Assembly: GCA_021108035.1 (NCBI GenBank)
Contig: JAIORQ010000048.1
Location: 1 to 54,707, forward strand
Source: Bacteroidales bacterium
GTDB lineage: Bacteria > Bacteroidota > Bacteroidia > Bacteroidales > JAADGE01
Reading direction: 5' to 3'
DNA length: 54,707 bases
Every line of letters starts with the position of its first letter. Position 1 is the stretch's first letter. The notes beneath the pieces were generated by a model. It saw nothing but the letters and a program-made list of their open reading frames with translations, was not told the DNA's origin and ran no database searches. The translations under genes were made by a program, and so were the position numbers. This document shows positions 44,506 through 53,748 of this stretch, piece after piece.

Positions 44506-45108
44506 ATGCCTGTAACGAAGGAAATTATAAGTCAGTGTAAAAAGGATAACGAAAAAGCTCGGGAAATCATTTTTAATAAATATTCTCCTGTTCTTTTAAG
44601 TATATGTATAAGATATTTAAAAGACAGAGTAAAGGCTGAAGATGTTATGCAGGATGCATTTATTATAATTTTTACAAAAATTAATCAGTATAACGGGAAA
44701 GGTTCTTTTGAGGGCTGGATTAAACGTATCACAGTTAATACTGCTTTAATGCAATTAAGAAAGGATAAGAAAGAGATTGTTTCGGATAGTATGGAATATT
44801 TTCAAGAAACAACCGAAAAAAATGAAAATGAAAGAAATTTAAACCTAAAAGATAAAAGATCAGTAATTGAAAATGCAAAATTCTCTCAAACAGAGATATT
44901 TGATATTGTATCAGAATTACCGACAGGTTTCAGAACAGTTTTTAATCTGTATGTTGTTGAAGGCTATAAACATAAAGAAATTTCTAAAGAACTGAAAATA
45001 AGTATCGGAACATCAAAGTCTCAATTATTGAGAGCAAGAAAAAAATTGGAAAGTATATTATATATTAAAGCACTTTATAAATTAAAAAATAAAATTACTA
45101 ATTATTAA
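44506..45108 (+). CDS. ECF-type RNA polymerase sigma factor
   Basis: The product is 200 residues from the ATG at 44506 (the open frame includes a TTG one codon earlier). Region 2 is visible as IRYLKDRVKAEDVMQDAFII then IFTKINQYNGKGSFEGWIKR and ITVNTALMQLRKDKKE. Region 4 is IVSELPTGFRTVFNLYVVEG then YKHKEISKELKISIGTSKSQ and LLRARKKL. The two regions and a size near 200 residues are those of an ECF sigma factor that directs RNA polymerase to stress- or envelope-related genes. It starts a tightly packed operon with a membrane protein (probable anti-sigma) two bases downstream and outer-membrane proteins after it. Confidence 0.93.
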   Translation: MPVTKEIISQCKKDNEKAREIIFNKYSPVLLSICIRYLKDRVKAEDVMQDAFIIIFTKINQYNGKGSFEGWIKRITVNTALMQLRKDKKEIVSDSMEYFQETTEKNENERNLNLKDKRSVIENAKFSQTEIFDIVSELPTGFRTVFNLYVVEGYKHKEISKELKISIGTSKSQLLRARKKLESILYIKALYKLKNKITNY

Positions 45109-45110
45109 AA

Positions 45111-45611
45111 ATGAAAGAAGAATTATCATATATTGATAATATAACCGGAGATAAACTGAAAGGGCATACAATTACACCTGATACAAGTTGGGAACTTATG
45201 AATTCTAAATTTACTAATGTTGTTGCAGGTGGCTCAATTGATGGTTTTGTCTCAAATATCGGCGGCTTTTTTACAGCAAAATCAATTGTTGTATCAGTTG
45301 TTGTATTATCAATTCTAACAGTCGGTATTATATTTTTAAATAATGATTCGGGAGATGATATTTTACATAAAGGATCATCTGTAAATATTGATGAGTCTAA
45401 TAATGAAACTGTTTTTTATACAGATGATTATGTAAATGAAAATGTTGCTGATGATAGTCTGATAAATGTAAATGATGCAGGAAAAACGGAAAATAATTCT
45501 GAAGATGTAATTATTAAGATTGAAGTTCCTGTTCATGAAAATGTAGTAATAAAAAAAGAAATTGTTATTAGAGATACTATAATCGAAGAAGATAACGTTA
45601 AAATAAAATAA
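45111..45611 (+). CDS. Probable membrane-bound anti-sigma factor
   Basis: The 166-residue protein has a cytoplasmic N-terminal part of about 60 residues, one membrane segment (IVVSVVVLSILTVGIIFL, about 63-80) and an acidic periplasmic tail rich in Asn, Asp and Val. It starts two bases after the ECF sigma gene. This layout, one helix and a position directly downstream of the sigma factor, is that of Bacteroidota anti-sigma factors, though I see no zinc-binding or other family motif. It would hold the sigma factor at the membrane until a signal releases it. That role is inference from position. Confidence 0.6.
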   Translation: MKEELSYIDNITGDKLKGHTITPDTSWELMNSKFTNVVAGGSIDGFVSNIGGFFTAKSIVVSVVVLSILTVGIIFLNNDSGDDILHKGSSVNIDESNNETVFYTDDYVNENVADDSLINVNDAGKTENNSEDVIIKIEVPVHENVVIKKEIVIRDTIIEEDNVKIK

Positions 45612-45627
45612 TCAAAAATATTTTAAT

Positions 45628-46782
45628 ATGTTATCTCTCAAGCGGAGAGAAAATTTTTTAATAAAGTATCGGCATGATATTAAGTACTTGCCGATTTTTT
45701 TGTTTGTTTTAATATCATTATTACATATCAGCAGTACAAATCCGGAAATTTCCGAAACTGATAATCTATTATATCCTCCTAAAATAAATGATACAATATA
45801 TGTATATGACACAGTTGTATATTATGATACAACTTATGTTTATGATACTGTATATAGTTCGAAAATAATTAGAGATACTGTGGAAATTATTACTATGTAT
45901 CCTGTGTATAGTAATATCAAATATAAAGATTCTGTAAAATATTCATTTTTCAATAGAGGACACCAATTTTTTCCGTTAAACAGATATATATTTTCTGCCG
46001 ACATTTTTTTTTCACCTCTTTATTCATTGCATAATTTCAGTTCTGATCCTATTTATTCCGATGCTTTGCAACTAAATAAAACTTCAGTTAAGCCGTTATT
46101 AAGTAACACCTTTGGTCTCGGGATTAATTTTCACAGAAGGAGTTCCGTTTTTTCATCGGGGTTATTATATACAACAATAAGAGAGAATTATAACTTTTTA
46201 GCAACAGATTATCTTATTGATACTGTTTTGGCATATAGATATTTCACAGAAACGGTTATGCAGATTGATTCAGTTCCATTTATAAATATTGATACTTTAT
46301 TGGCAACCGGAGATACAGTCTATTATTTTATTATAGATACGAATTATATTACAACCCTTGATTCAAACCTAATTTCAAAAACGGATACAGTTGAAAATAA
46401 ATACAATGATAAATCTGATAACTCTTATACATTTATTGAGATACCGTTGATATACAGCTTTACATTTTATCGACCTAATTTTACAATTTCACCGGAAATA
46501 GGAATTATTACAAGTTTTTTTGTAAATTCAAAAGGAAAAATTGTATCTTTGGCTAATCTTAATCAAAGTAACAAATTAGAAAATGAATCTAAATTTGCTT
46601 TTGTAAATATATCTTTGTACACAGGACTTAAGCTAACGTATTTTATTAATGAGAAGTTTAATCTTTTTACTGCGGCATTTTACAGAAAGAGCATTAATTC
46701 AATTTATATTGATTATCCGATAATATCAAAATTTGATAGCTTCGGTTTTAATTTTGGTTTAAGATATAAGATTTTACTTTAA
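45628..46782 (+). CDS. Probable outer-membrane beta-barrel protein with a Tyr/Asp repeat
   Basis: The 384-residue product has one hydrophobic segment near the N-terminus (YLPIFLFVLISLLHIS, about 20-35) that may act as signal or anchor. Then comes a low-complexity stretch of Tyr-Asp-Thr units (about 55-80: DTIYVYDTVVYYDTTYVYDT). The rest (from about 120) has the alternating pattern of a porin-type barrel: NTFGLGINFHRRSSVFSSGL, TFIEIPLIYSFTFYRPNF then TISPEIGIIT, and it ends with a strand FNFGLRYKILL. It starts 16 bases after the probable anti-sigma gene. Function unknown; similar barrels occur beside ECF factors in this phylum. Confidence 0.65.
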   Translation: MLSLKRRENFLIKYRHDIKYLPIFLFVLISLLHISSTNPEISETDNLLYPPKINDTIYVYDTVVYYDTTYVYDTVYSSKIIRDTVEIITMYPVYSNIKYKDSVKYSFFNRGHQFFPLNRYIFSADIFFSPLYSLHNFSSDPIYSDALQLNKTSVKPLLSNTFGLGINFHRRSSVFSSGLLYTTIRENYNFLATDYLIDTVLAYRYFTETVMQIDSVPFINIDTLLATGDTVYYFIIDTNYITTLDSNLISKTDTVENKYNDKSDNSYTFIEIPLIYSFTFYRPNFTISPEIGIITSFFVNSKGKIVSLANLNQSNKLENESKFAFVNISLYTGLKLTYFINEKFNLFTAAFYRKSINSIYIDYPIISKFDSFGFNFGLRYKILL

Positions 46783-46792
46783 AAAATCTATT

Positions 46793-47872
46793 ATGAAGCA
46801 TTCAGTTTTTATAATCTTATTAATTCTGATTTCTCAATTTAAAGCAAATTCCTCTTTTCAAATTGATCAAAAACAACAAGATTTATTAAATAATTCATCT
46901 TTTAATAAAATTATTTCTTCTGAAAATATTAATAAGTGTACTAATTCCGGCATTGTTAAATTAGCCTCTGTAATAAGAGATAATAATACTAAAGAATTTC
47001 AATCATTTTCAGGAGAAGTATATATGGGCGATAATTTGTTGCCTGAAGGAAGTATTTTTTTAATTGAAAATATTAAAGAAAACTATATTACTCATAGTTC
47101 TTATACAATTAAGAACGGAACTTTTGAATTTGGTGAATTGAAATCAGGGAGTTATATTTTATATGCAATTCCGAATATTGACTATGACTTTTTTTATTTT
47201 CCGAAATATTTTCCTACATATTCCGGAAATTCATATAAATGGGAGAACTCTGTTGAAAAAGATCTGATAAACAATTTATTTAATTTTACAATACATTTAC
47301 AATCATATTCAGACCCTTTCTACGGTCATGAGAGAGTTTCAGGCAAAATATCATATAAAGAAGATTACAGAGGCGGTAAAGATATTCCTGTTCCTGTTTT
47401 TCTTTTGAACCAATTAAAGGAACCAATGGATTTTAGAATTGCAGATCCTGAAACGGGAGAATTTGCTTTTAATTATTTACCTGCGGGTACTTATTATCTT
47501 CATCCTGAAATTATAGGTATAAAATCTGAAGATTATAAAGTTAAGGTCGAACAAGAAAACAGTTCATCTCACGCTGTAAATTTTTATATAAATAATGAAA
47601 ATATTACAACTGAAAGTATTAAAGATGATGAAATTGAAAATGTAATAAGCGGTAAATATTTAAAACTGTTTTTAGATGAAAATATTAATTTTCCTGTTAT
47701 ATGTGAATTAATAAATATGTCAGGAAGTTCAGTAAATAAAAATATTTACTACTCCAATGAAGTTAATATTAATACAACAAGCATATCCGGCGGTATATAT
47801 ATATTAAGGGTAAGGACATATGATAATTCAATAGTAAAAACCAAAAAAGTTTATATTAATAATTATAATTAA
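46793..47872 (+). CDS. Secreted protein with carboxypeptidase-regulatory-like repeats and a T9SS tail
   Basis: The 359-residue product has a signal peptide (MKHSVFIILLILISQFKANS). Two beta-sandwich domains of the carboxypeptidase-regulatory or CnaB kind follow: FSGEVYMGDNLLPEGSIFLI up to GELKSGSYILYAIPN (about 73-137) and VSGKISYKEDYRGGKDIPVP up to FNYLPAGTYYLHPE (about 180-240). The C-terminal ~75 residues are a T9SS sorting domain (PVICELINMSGSSVNKNIYY, then SISGGIYILRVRTYDNSIV). It is therefore predicted to be carried across the outer membrane and held on the surface. It lies in the ECF operon, 10 bases after the barrel gene. Confidence 0.8.
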   Translation: MKHSVFIILLILISQFKANSSFQIDQKQQDLLNNSSFNKIISSENINKCTNSGIVKLASVIRDNNTKEFQSFSGEVYMGDNLLPEGSIFLIENIKENYITHSSYTIKNGTFEFGELKSGSYILYAIPNIDYDFFYFPKYFPTYSGNSYKWENSVEKDLINNLFNFTIHLQSYSDPFYGHERVSGKISYKEDYRGGKDIPVPVFLLNQLKEPMDFRIADPETGEFAFNYLPAGTYYLHPEIIGIKSEDYKVKVEQENSSSHAVNFYINNENITTESIKDDEIENVISGKYLKLFLDENINFPVICELINMSGSSVNKNIYYSNEVNINTTSISGGIYILRVRTYDNSIVKTKKVYINNYN

Positions 47873-47931
47873 TTTTATATAGAAACTGCTTAAATTTTAT
47901 TCCTCAAATAATTTATTTAAAAAAATAACCG

Positions 47932-49104
47932 ATGAAAAAGATATTATTATTCGTATTGTTGATTGCTTGGACAGGAACAATACAAATCTTTTCGCAGACT
48001 TATGTTGATATCAGCAATACAAGTACTTGTGAGCAAGCCCTTGATATATCAAGGTTTAGTATTTTCGGGCCTACTACTGCTCCGGAAGAAGACGAAAATA
48101 TAAATATTAGTAGTTTTAATTTGGCAATACATCCTACATGGTACAAATTTACAATTAATAAAACCGGGATCTTAATGTTTGACATAATACCTCAAAATCA
48201 GAAAGATAATTATGATTTTATGTTGTTCAAATTTGAAGATGAATTTTGCAAGAAATATAATTCCGGTAATTTGACTCCGGTCAGATCAAATTTCAACCCC
48301 CCGGGGAATTCAAAAGGAATAACCGGTCTGTCATATAACGGTAAAGAAAATGATTTTGATAAAAGTTTAAGGGTAAATAAAGGCGATAAATTTTATTTAG
48401 CACTTAATAATGTTTACAAAAACGGAAAAGGCCATACAATCCATTTTAAAGAATTAAAAACAATAATATTAACCGGTACAGTAACAAATAAGAAAAACGG
48501 AAAACTTATAAAAGCCGATATTATTTGGCAACACTTAAAAGATAATATAGTGTTTATTTCTTCTCAAACTGAACAAAAAGGTTCTTATGAGATTGAAGTA
48601 TTGTTAAATAATCAGTCTAATACTTTTCCGAAATATGAACTTTGTGTTTATTCTGATAAATATTTTCCGGAGATTATTGTTTATTCAACTGCTGAAGCAA
48701 ATAATCTGGCAGAGAAAGAAGTTAACTTTGAGTTATATAAGGTAAAAAAAGGATTGAATAATGAAAGTTTGGGTGTTATTTACTTTCGACCGAATAAATC
48801 AGTTATAGTTTCCAAATCAGAAAAAGTTAAGATGAAACTATTGAAATTTATGCAATTAAATAAAAATGCTGAGATTATTCTTGAAGGACATACAAACGGA
48901 TTATTCCCGAGTACTGATGTAGATTTTGAACTGTCTGCGAAAAGAGCTGAAGTTATAAAGGAATTCTTGGTTGAAAACGGAATTTCACCTGCTCGAATCG
49001 GAACTGAAGGCATGGGAAGTAAGAAAGAGGTTTATCCTATACCTGAAACAGAAGAAGAAGAAGGATTTAACAGACGAGTGGAAGTTAATATCGTGATTTT
49101 TTAA
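47932..49104 (+). CDS. OmpA-family outer-membrane protein
   Basis: The 390-residue product has a signal peptide (MKKILLFVLLIAWTGTIQIFSQ). The N-terminal domain (about 25-165) is beta-rich with HPTWYKFTINKTGILMFDII and NYDFMLFKF, in the style of bacterial pre-peptidase domains. A short CnaB-like domain follows (LTGTVTNKKNGKLIKADIIW, about 175-245). The C-terminal OmpA domain (about 278-388) shows GVIYFRPNKSVI, IILEGHTNGLFPSTDVDFEL then SAKRAEVIKEFLVENGI and FNRRVEVNIVIF; it binds peptidoglycan in the periplasm. It is in the ECF operon and probably ties the outer membrane to the wall. Confidence 0.9.
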   Translation: MKKILLFVLLIAWTGTIQIFSQTYVDISNTSTCEQALDISRFSIFGPTTAPEEDENINISSFNLAIHPTWYKFTINKTGILMFDIIPQNQKDNYDFMLFKFEDEFCKKYNSGNLTPVRSNFNPPGNSKGITGLSYNGKENDFDKSLRVNKGDKFYLALNNVYKNGKGHTIHFKELKTIILTGTVTNKKNGKLIKADIIWQHLKDNIVFISSQTEQKGSYEIEVLLNNQSNTFPKYELCVYSDKYFPEIIVYSTAEANNLAEKEVNFELYKVKKGLNNESLGVIYFRPNKSVIVSKSEKVKMKLLKFMQLNKNAEIILEGHTNGLFPSTDVDFELSAKRAEVIKEFLVENGISPARIGTEGMGSKKEVYPIPETEEEEGFNRRVEVNIVIF

Positions 49105-49115
49105 AAATTATACGG

Positions 49116-49898
49116 ATGAAGAAAAACTTGTTGTTTTTATTATTTGCATTAATATTTTTTTCAGGAAAATCACAAGTTGATTCTATGCCGATTATTAACA
49201 CGGCATTTGAACCCGGAGAATATTTAAGATATAAAGTGAAATACGGGTTAATAAACGGCGGATATGCTGAAATGAGGATAGATGCAGAACAAGTCGGATA
49301 TGATTGGTATTATCATGTTAAAGCAATAGCAAGAACATCAGGTGCTGTTAGGGCATTTGCACGTATAAGCGATCGATATGAAAGTTATATTGAGCTGGCA
49401 AGCGGACTTCCTTTACAATCAATACGTGATATTAATGAAAACAATTACAGAAGATATAATGAGGTTATTTTTGTTAGAGATGAAAATAAGGTTATAAGTT
49501 TAAAATCAGGAGAACACAAAGTACCTGACGGAATACTGGACATCTTATCTGCTTTCTATTATGCCAGACGAATTATTTTTGATAAAAAGTTAAAGAAAAA
49601 TCAAACAATAAACCTTACTACTTATTTCGATGATGAAATTTATACTGTTAAAATCAAATACAAAAAAACAGAAAAAGTAAGAACAAAATTCGGAAAAATT
49701 ATGTGTATGAAATTTGTTCCTGTTCTTGACAGTAAAAGTTCTTTTAAAAAAGAAGAAGACCTGCAAGTTTGGTTTTCAGACGACGGAAATTTTATACCAT
49801 TAAAAATAAGGCTTAAAATGGGTATAAGTACTGTAAAGTGCGACTTATCGAAATATAATAATCTTAAAAATCCTTTGGGAAAGCCATTCGTTCGTTAA
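49116..49898 (+). CDS. DUF3108-domain secreted protein
   Basis: The 260-residue product has a signal peptide (MKKNLLFLLFALIFFSGKSQ). The body is the DUF3108 pattern: FEPGEYLRYKVKYGLINGGY, AMRIDAEQVGYDWYYHVKAI-like strands, DILSAFYYARRI, a region NLTTYFDDEIYTVKIKYKKT, then CMKFVPVLDS and VWFSDDGNFIPLKIRLKM. This periplasmic beta-barrel-like family is common in Gram-negatives and of unknown function. It lies 12 bases after the OmpA gene, probably the last gene of the ECF operon. Its stop overlaps that of the convergent lipoprotein gene by four bases. Confidence 0.88.
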   Translation: MKKNLLFLLFALIFFSGKSQVDSMPIINTAFEPGEYLRYKVKYGLINGGYAEMRIDAEQVGYDWYYHVKAIARTSGAVRAFARISDRYESYIELASGLPLQSIRDINENNYRRYNEVIFVRDENKVISLKSGEHKVPDGILDILSAFYYARRIIFDKKLKKNQTINLTTYFDDEIYTVKIKYKKTEKVRTKFGKIMCMKFVPVLDSKSSFKKEEDLQVWFSDDGNFIPLKIRLKMGISTVKCDLSKYNNLKNPLGKPFVR

Positions 49899-50302
49899 AT
49901 TTTTTTCAGGTCTATTAATACTTTATCTGTACCGTTAATACTTTTAAGAACCATGGTTTCCTCCGTTTTACTGATAATTTTAAAATATCTTTCTTTTTTG
50001 GAACCTAATATTTTAGAACCGTCTTCAGAAACAGACCATGAATCTTTAAAACTTTCATCTAATAAATAAAGCTCATATGTTTTATCAACATTAAATTCAA
50101 TATATGATCCTTTTAACATTTTTTTAAATAACAGATTTTTAAACATTTCATTATAAGTATCATTTGAAACTTCATCAGTAACAGTTTTAATCAATGTAAT
50201 TTCCCACTTGCCGACAATGCTTTTTTCAATTTTTTTTGTTATTGAACATGAAGTAATTAAAAATATAATTGTTAGTATTGAAAACAGTTTTATACCTTTC
50301 AT
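49895..50302 (-). CDS. Lipocalin-like lipoprotein
   Basis: The product is 135 residues from the ATG at 50302 (next in-frame ATG at 50311); the open frame continues to 50365 but a CAAAGATA box (TATCTTTG on the minus strand, 50330-50337) lies inside it and supports the shorter start. The signal peptide MKGIKLFSILTIIFLITSCS ends in a lipobox Cys. IVGKWEITLIKTVTDE, YIEFNVDKTYELYLLDESF, WSVSEDGSKIL and MVLKSINGTDKVLIDL fit the lipocalin-like (DUF4488/META-like) family of small periplasmic proteins. The ligand is unknown. It is convergent with the DUF3108 gene. Confidence 0.75.
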   Translation of the reverse strand: MKGIKLFSILTIIFLITSCSITKKIEKSIVGKWEITLIKTVTDEVSNDTYNEMFKNLLFKKMLKGSYIEFNVDKTYELYLLDESFKDSWSVSEDGSKILGSKKERYFKIISKTEETMVLKSINGTDKVLIDLKKI

Positions 50303-50401
50303 TTTTTGCATATTATATGTTTTGATTACAAAGATATAAAGATTTATTTGCTTTTTTTGTTTCATAGTAGTAATTTTAACCTGAATTATAAATTATTTAA
50401 A

Positions 50402-51082
50402 ATGGCTTGGAAAGTATTTAAAGGAAATAAAGACAAAAACGAAGAAGGTCTTAACAGTGAATTTACAAGAAAGATAGATAATGCATTATTTGATGCACAA
50501 AACGACAAAAAAGATGCAAGTAATGAAATTGGAAAAATCAGAACTTGGGCTGCAGAGGCGATAGTGGAAACCTATGCAGATATTTTTCCTAACGGACATT
50601 TAACTTATTACAGAGAAAAATATAAAGATGATGCTCTAAAGAAATATGAGCAAATAAAAAAAAATAATGCTGAAAAAATTGGTATTGATAAAGCCGAAAA
50701 ATGTGATAAAATTGTTAAAGCATACATGACACAGATAAAACTTCGTGAATCTAAAGTTAAGCTGTACGATAAACTTGTAAAGAATTATGAACAAACAAAA
50801 GAAAAATTAAAAGAAGTTGAACTCAAACAAATAGAGGATAATAAAATAAATAAGCACGAAGAACGTTTAAAACAACTTGACGGAGCAGATGATGATTATG
50901 TGGAAGCTGTAACTGATACTGCTCAAATGGAAGAGTTGGTGAATGAATTTGAATTAAAAGCAGAATATGCAAAACAACTGTCATTATTAAATAAAAAATA
51001 TAAAGATGACAGTGTGGAAGATTATACAACTTCACTTGCTTTTAAAGAAGAAATTGATAAAATGATTAATGATATTGATTAA
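50402..51082 (+). CDS. Coiled-coil protein of unknown function
   Basis: The product is 226 residues from the ATG at 50402 (MAWKVFKG); the open frame extends upstream, but through the divergent promoter region, so the shorter start is preferred. It has no signal or membrane segment. Almost the whole chain is charged and helical with long heptad-like stretches: about 100-170 (NAEKIGIDKAEKCDKIVKAY then MTQIKLRESKVKLYDKLVKN and YEQTKEKLKEVELKQ) and about 180-226. I recognise no family. The VapBC pair follows 21 bases downstream on the same strand. Confidence 0.7.
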   Translation: MAWKVFKGNKDKNEEGLNSEFTRKIDNALFDAQNDKKDASNEIGKIRTWAAEAIVETYADIFPNGHLTYYREKYKDDALKKYEQIKKNNAEKIGIDKAEKCDKIVKAYMTQIKLRESKVKLYDKLVKNYEQTKEKLKEVELKQIEDNKINKHEERLKQLDGADDDYVEAVTDTAQMEELVNEFELKAEYAKQLSLLNKKYKDDSVEDYTTSLAFKEEIDKMINDID

Positions 51083-51103
51083 ATACTTATAAACATTTTA
51101 AAT

Positions 51104-51364
51104 ATGAATAAGGAAATAGTGCTTAATGACATAGATGAAAATTTATTTGAAAATATTAAGTCTGAAGCTGAAACATATAATCTGGACATAAAAACTTTTT
51201 TAAAGGGTTTTTTAAAAAAAACTTTTGGAAATGCTAGTTCATTGAAAACACAAGATTCTTATCATGATTTGGATAATCTTGCAGGAGCATGGAATGAAGA
51301 TGATATAGCAATATTTAATGAAAATATTAAATATTTCTCTGAAATTGATAAAGAATTATGGTAG
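51104..51364 (+). CDS. VapB-type antitoxin
   Basis: The 86-residue protein has an N-terminal half that could be a ribbon-helix-helix (EIVLNDIDENLFENIKSEAE then TYNLDIKTFLKGFL) and a C-terminal toxin-binding tail with the usual form DNLAGAWNEDDIAIFNENIK then YFSEIDKELW. It overlaps the start of the PIN-domain toxin by seven bases, which couples their translation. The order antitoxin then toxin, the overlap and the tail make a VapBC assignment good. It presumably represses its own promoter, but I see no clear palindrome upstream. Confidence 0.85.
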   Translation: MNKEIVLNDIDENLFENIKSEAETYNLDIKTFLKGFLKKTFGNASSLKTQDSYHDLDNLAGAWNEDDIAIFNENIKYFSEIDKELW

Positions 51365-51786
51365 TAAAATCTATACTTATTGATACAAATACGTACATTG
51401 AATTTAAAAAAGGCAATTTTGAAACCCTTAAAGTTTTTCAAAAGGTTAAAAATATTTTCATATGTCCTATTGTAACAGGTGAATTGATTTCCGGGTTTAT
51501 TATTGGTAACAGAGAGGAACATTGCAGAAATGAATTTCTTCAGTTTTTATCTTCAAAAAGAATAAAAACTATGGTTCTTGATGATTCAATATCAGAAGAG
51601 TTTGCCCAAATTTATAAAGAATTAAGACAAAAAGGAAAGCCGATACCTACAAATGATATTTGGATAGCATCGTTTTCAAGAAAATACAAGATACCGTTAT
51701 TTTCTTATGATAAGCATTTTAAGTTTATTGATAATATACAACTGATTACAAAACCGGAAGATTTAGATTATTTTGAAAAATTATAA
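51358..51786 (+). CDS. VapC-type PIN-domain ribonuclease toxin
   Basis: The 142-residue protein is a PIN domain with the four acidic metal ligands in place: Asp9 in ILIDTNTYIEF, Glu42 in VTGELISG, Asp100 in PTNDIWIAS and Asp118 in FSYDKHF. VapC toxins cut specific RNAs, often initiator tRNA or rRNA, when freed from VapB. It is cytoplasmic. The antitoxin gene lies directly upstream. The Omp85 gene downstream appears to start inside its last codons, so the toxin-antitoxin and envelope genes may be read together. Confidence 0.93.
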   Translation: MVVKSILIDTNTYIEFKKGNFETLKVFQKVKNIFICPIVTGELISGFIIGNREEHCRNEFLQFLSSKRIKTMVLDDSISEEFAQIYKELRQKGKPIPTNDIWIASFSRKYKIPLFSYDKHFKFIDNIQLITKPEDLDYFEKL

Positions 51787-53481
51787 TATTAATATTAAGA
51801 ATAAAATATTTTTGTTGCTTTTTTTTTTGTTATCAAAAATGTTGATGCTCAAAGCTACAGTTTGAAAATTATCAGTAATGATATTTCTCTTGTAAAAAAA
51901 ACTGTCAAAAAATCATATAATAAATCTTACAGCGATTCAAGTAAAATCTTCCGAGAACTTCAAAAAATTAAATATAATTTACTTGCCGAAGGTTATATCT
52001 GTGCTTCTTTCGACAGTGTAGTTTTTGATTCAACCGATATTAATGCATATTTGTTTATCGGAAAAAAATACTTTGTAAATCAAATAATTGTTGAAGATAC
52101 TGCACATGAGAATAAAAAAAGACATGAGATAAGTTCAAAGGGTTTTAAAAAAAACATCTTTAATACTGAAGTGCTACTGAAGATGTATTACAAAACAATT
52201 TCAGAATATGAAAACTCCGGATATCCGTTTGCGGAAATTGTTCCTTATGATATTGATTTAAATGATTCAACAGTAAGTTTAAAGATTAAAATTAACAGAG
52301 GTAAGCTGATTAATATCAATGAATTATTCATAAAAGGCAATTCAAAAATTTCAGGAAAATATATGAGAAGGTATTTATCATTATTTAAAGGTGATAATTA
52401 TGATGAAAGTGTTATTTCACGAATAAATTCCAAAACCGGCGAATTAAGTTTTATTAGTCAAATACGAAAGCCTGAAATTGATTTTTACGAAGATAAGGCA
52501 GATGTTTATTTATATCTCAATAAAAGAAAAGCAAATTTATTTAACGGTATTATCGGTTTTATCCCTGATAAAAAAAATGACGATAAATTGTCATTTACGG
52601 GAGATATTAAAATTAATTTGCTGAACAATTTCAATAAAGGAGAAAAAATAGGTCTTCATTGGACAGGGGCAGGGAATCAATCACAAAAATTAGATGCAGG
52701 GCTTTATTTTCCGTATATGTTCAACAGCCCTTTCGGAACTGCATTTAATTTTAAAATCGATAAAAAAGATACAACTTATGTAAGTGTTTATACAAAAGCA
52801 GGACTTGATTATTCATTTAAGAATAATGATAAAATATTTTCTTATGCTTTATGGAATAATTCTTTTATAATTTCAAATTCCGGTATTGATACTTCAATTT
52901 TTAAAAATTCAAAATCTTTTTCAATTGGTTTGGGATATTTTACGGAAAATCTTGATTACAAGTATAACCCGTCAAAAGGCATTGTATTATCAACTGATAT
53001 TGCTGCAGGAAACAGAATTGCTGAAGAGCAGGAAAACAAGTTTTATAATGTTAATGCAACTTTTGATTCATACATACCGATTTACAAAAAAATAGTATTA
53101 AGAATTGCAGCTGAAAGCAAATATTTGTTATCAGATTATACCTTATTTGAAAATGAGATGTTTAAGCTTGGCGGGTTTAGCAGTATCAGAGGATTTGATG
53201 AAGATGTTTTTATATCTTCGGGTTATACTGTTATAAGTTCAGAAATAAGATTTTTATTTGAGAGAAATTCAAATGTATATGTTTTTGCAGATTATGCAAG
53301 AATAAATGTGAGCGAGCAAAATGTAAACTCGTTAAAATTTCCTTTCGGTTTCGGTGTAGGAACTAATTTCAGTACAAAAGCCGGTATTTTTTCAATCTCA
53401 TACGCACTGGGTAAACTTAATGATGCATCGGTTCAACTGTCAAATTCAAAGATACATGTTGGTTATGTGAATAGATTTTAG
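51773..53481 (+). CDS. Omp85-family outer-membrane protein, start out of frame across a T10 run
   Basis: The main frame encodes about 558 residues with POTRA-like repeats in the first half (FVNQIIVEDTAHE, LININELFIKGNSKISG) and a barrel with the Omp85 motif GGFSSIRGFDED and a final aromatic strand, so it belongs to the BamA/TamA family. It has no usable start of its own before Tyr/Ser...DAQSYSLKII; the upstream piece of this frame, from 51805, reads IFVAFFFVIKNVDAQ with no Met. A perfect signal peptide (TTG start at 51773, MKNYNINIKNKIFLLLFFLL) lies in another frame. The two are joined only if the T10 run at 51819-51828 has one more T. This suggests a slipping tract or an assembly error. A TTG at 51862 would give a protein without a signal. 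Confidence 0.75.
51819..51828 (+). repeat. Homopolymer T10 tract in the Omp85 signal peptide region
   Basis: Ten T between C and G (GCTT..TTGTTATC). With ten the frame from the TTG start at 51773 stops at TGA soon after (51863-51865). With eleven it would continue into DAQSYSLKII. Tract-length change would therefore turn the outer-membrane protein on or off. Confidence 0.85.
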
Positions 53482-53737
53482 ATAACCTTAAATCCACAAG
53501 CGTGGCAAGTATGCTCTGATAATTAGCAACTTATATCAAATCATTTTCACTTAAATTAGTTAACTGTGTCACGTTTAACTTTCAAAAAATCAATTTTTTA
53601 AAAAGGACTTACAGATAAGAGGATTATTTGGAATTTAGTATTTGGTTTTCCTATTCTTATTTGGAAATATCTCATATTATATTTATATTTGAAAAAATAA
53701 CGGTGTATGCACTAATTATATTTAAATCTTAATAAAC

Positions 53738-53744
53738 AGGAGGT
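53738..53744 (+). promoter_or_regulatory. Strong Shine-Dalgarno sequence of the saccharopine dehydrogenase gene
   Basis: AGGAGGT lies 4 bases before the ATG at 53749. It is the third such strong site in the window. The gap before it (53482-53737) shows no other recognisable feature. Confidence 0.75.
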
Positions 53745-53748
53745 AAAA

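Noticed and set aside
50303-50365. Longer N-terminus of the lipocalin-like lipoprotein
   Set aside because: It would place 21 residues before the signal peptide and contains a -7-like box on the minus strand; the shorter start is better.
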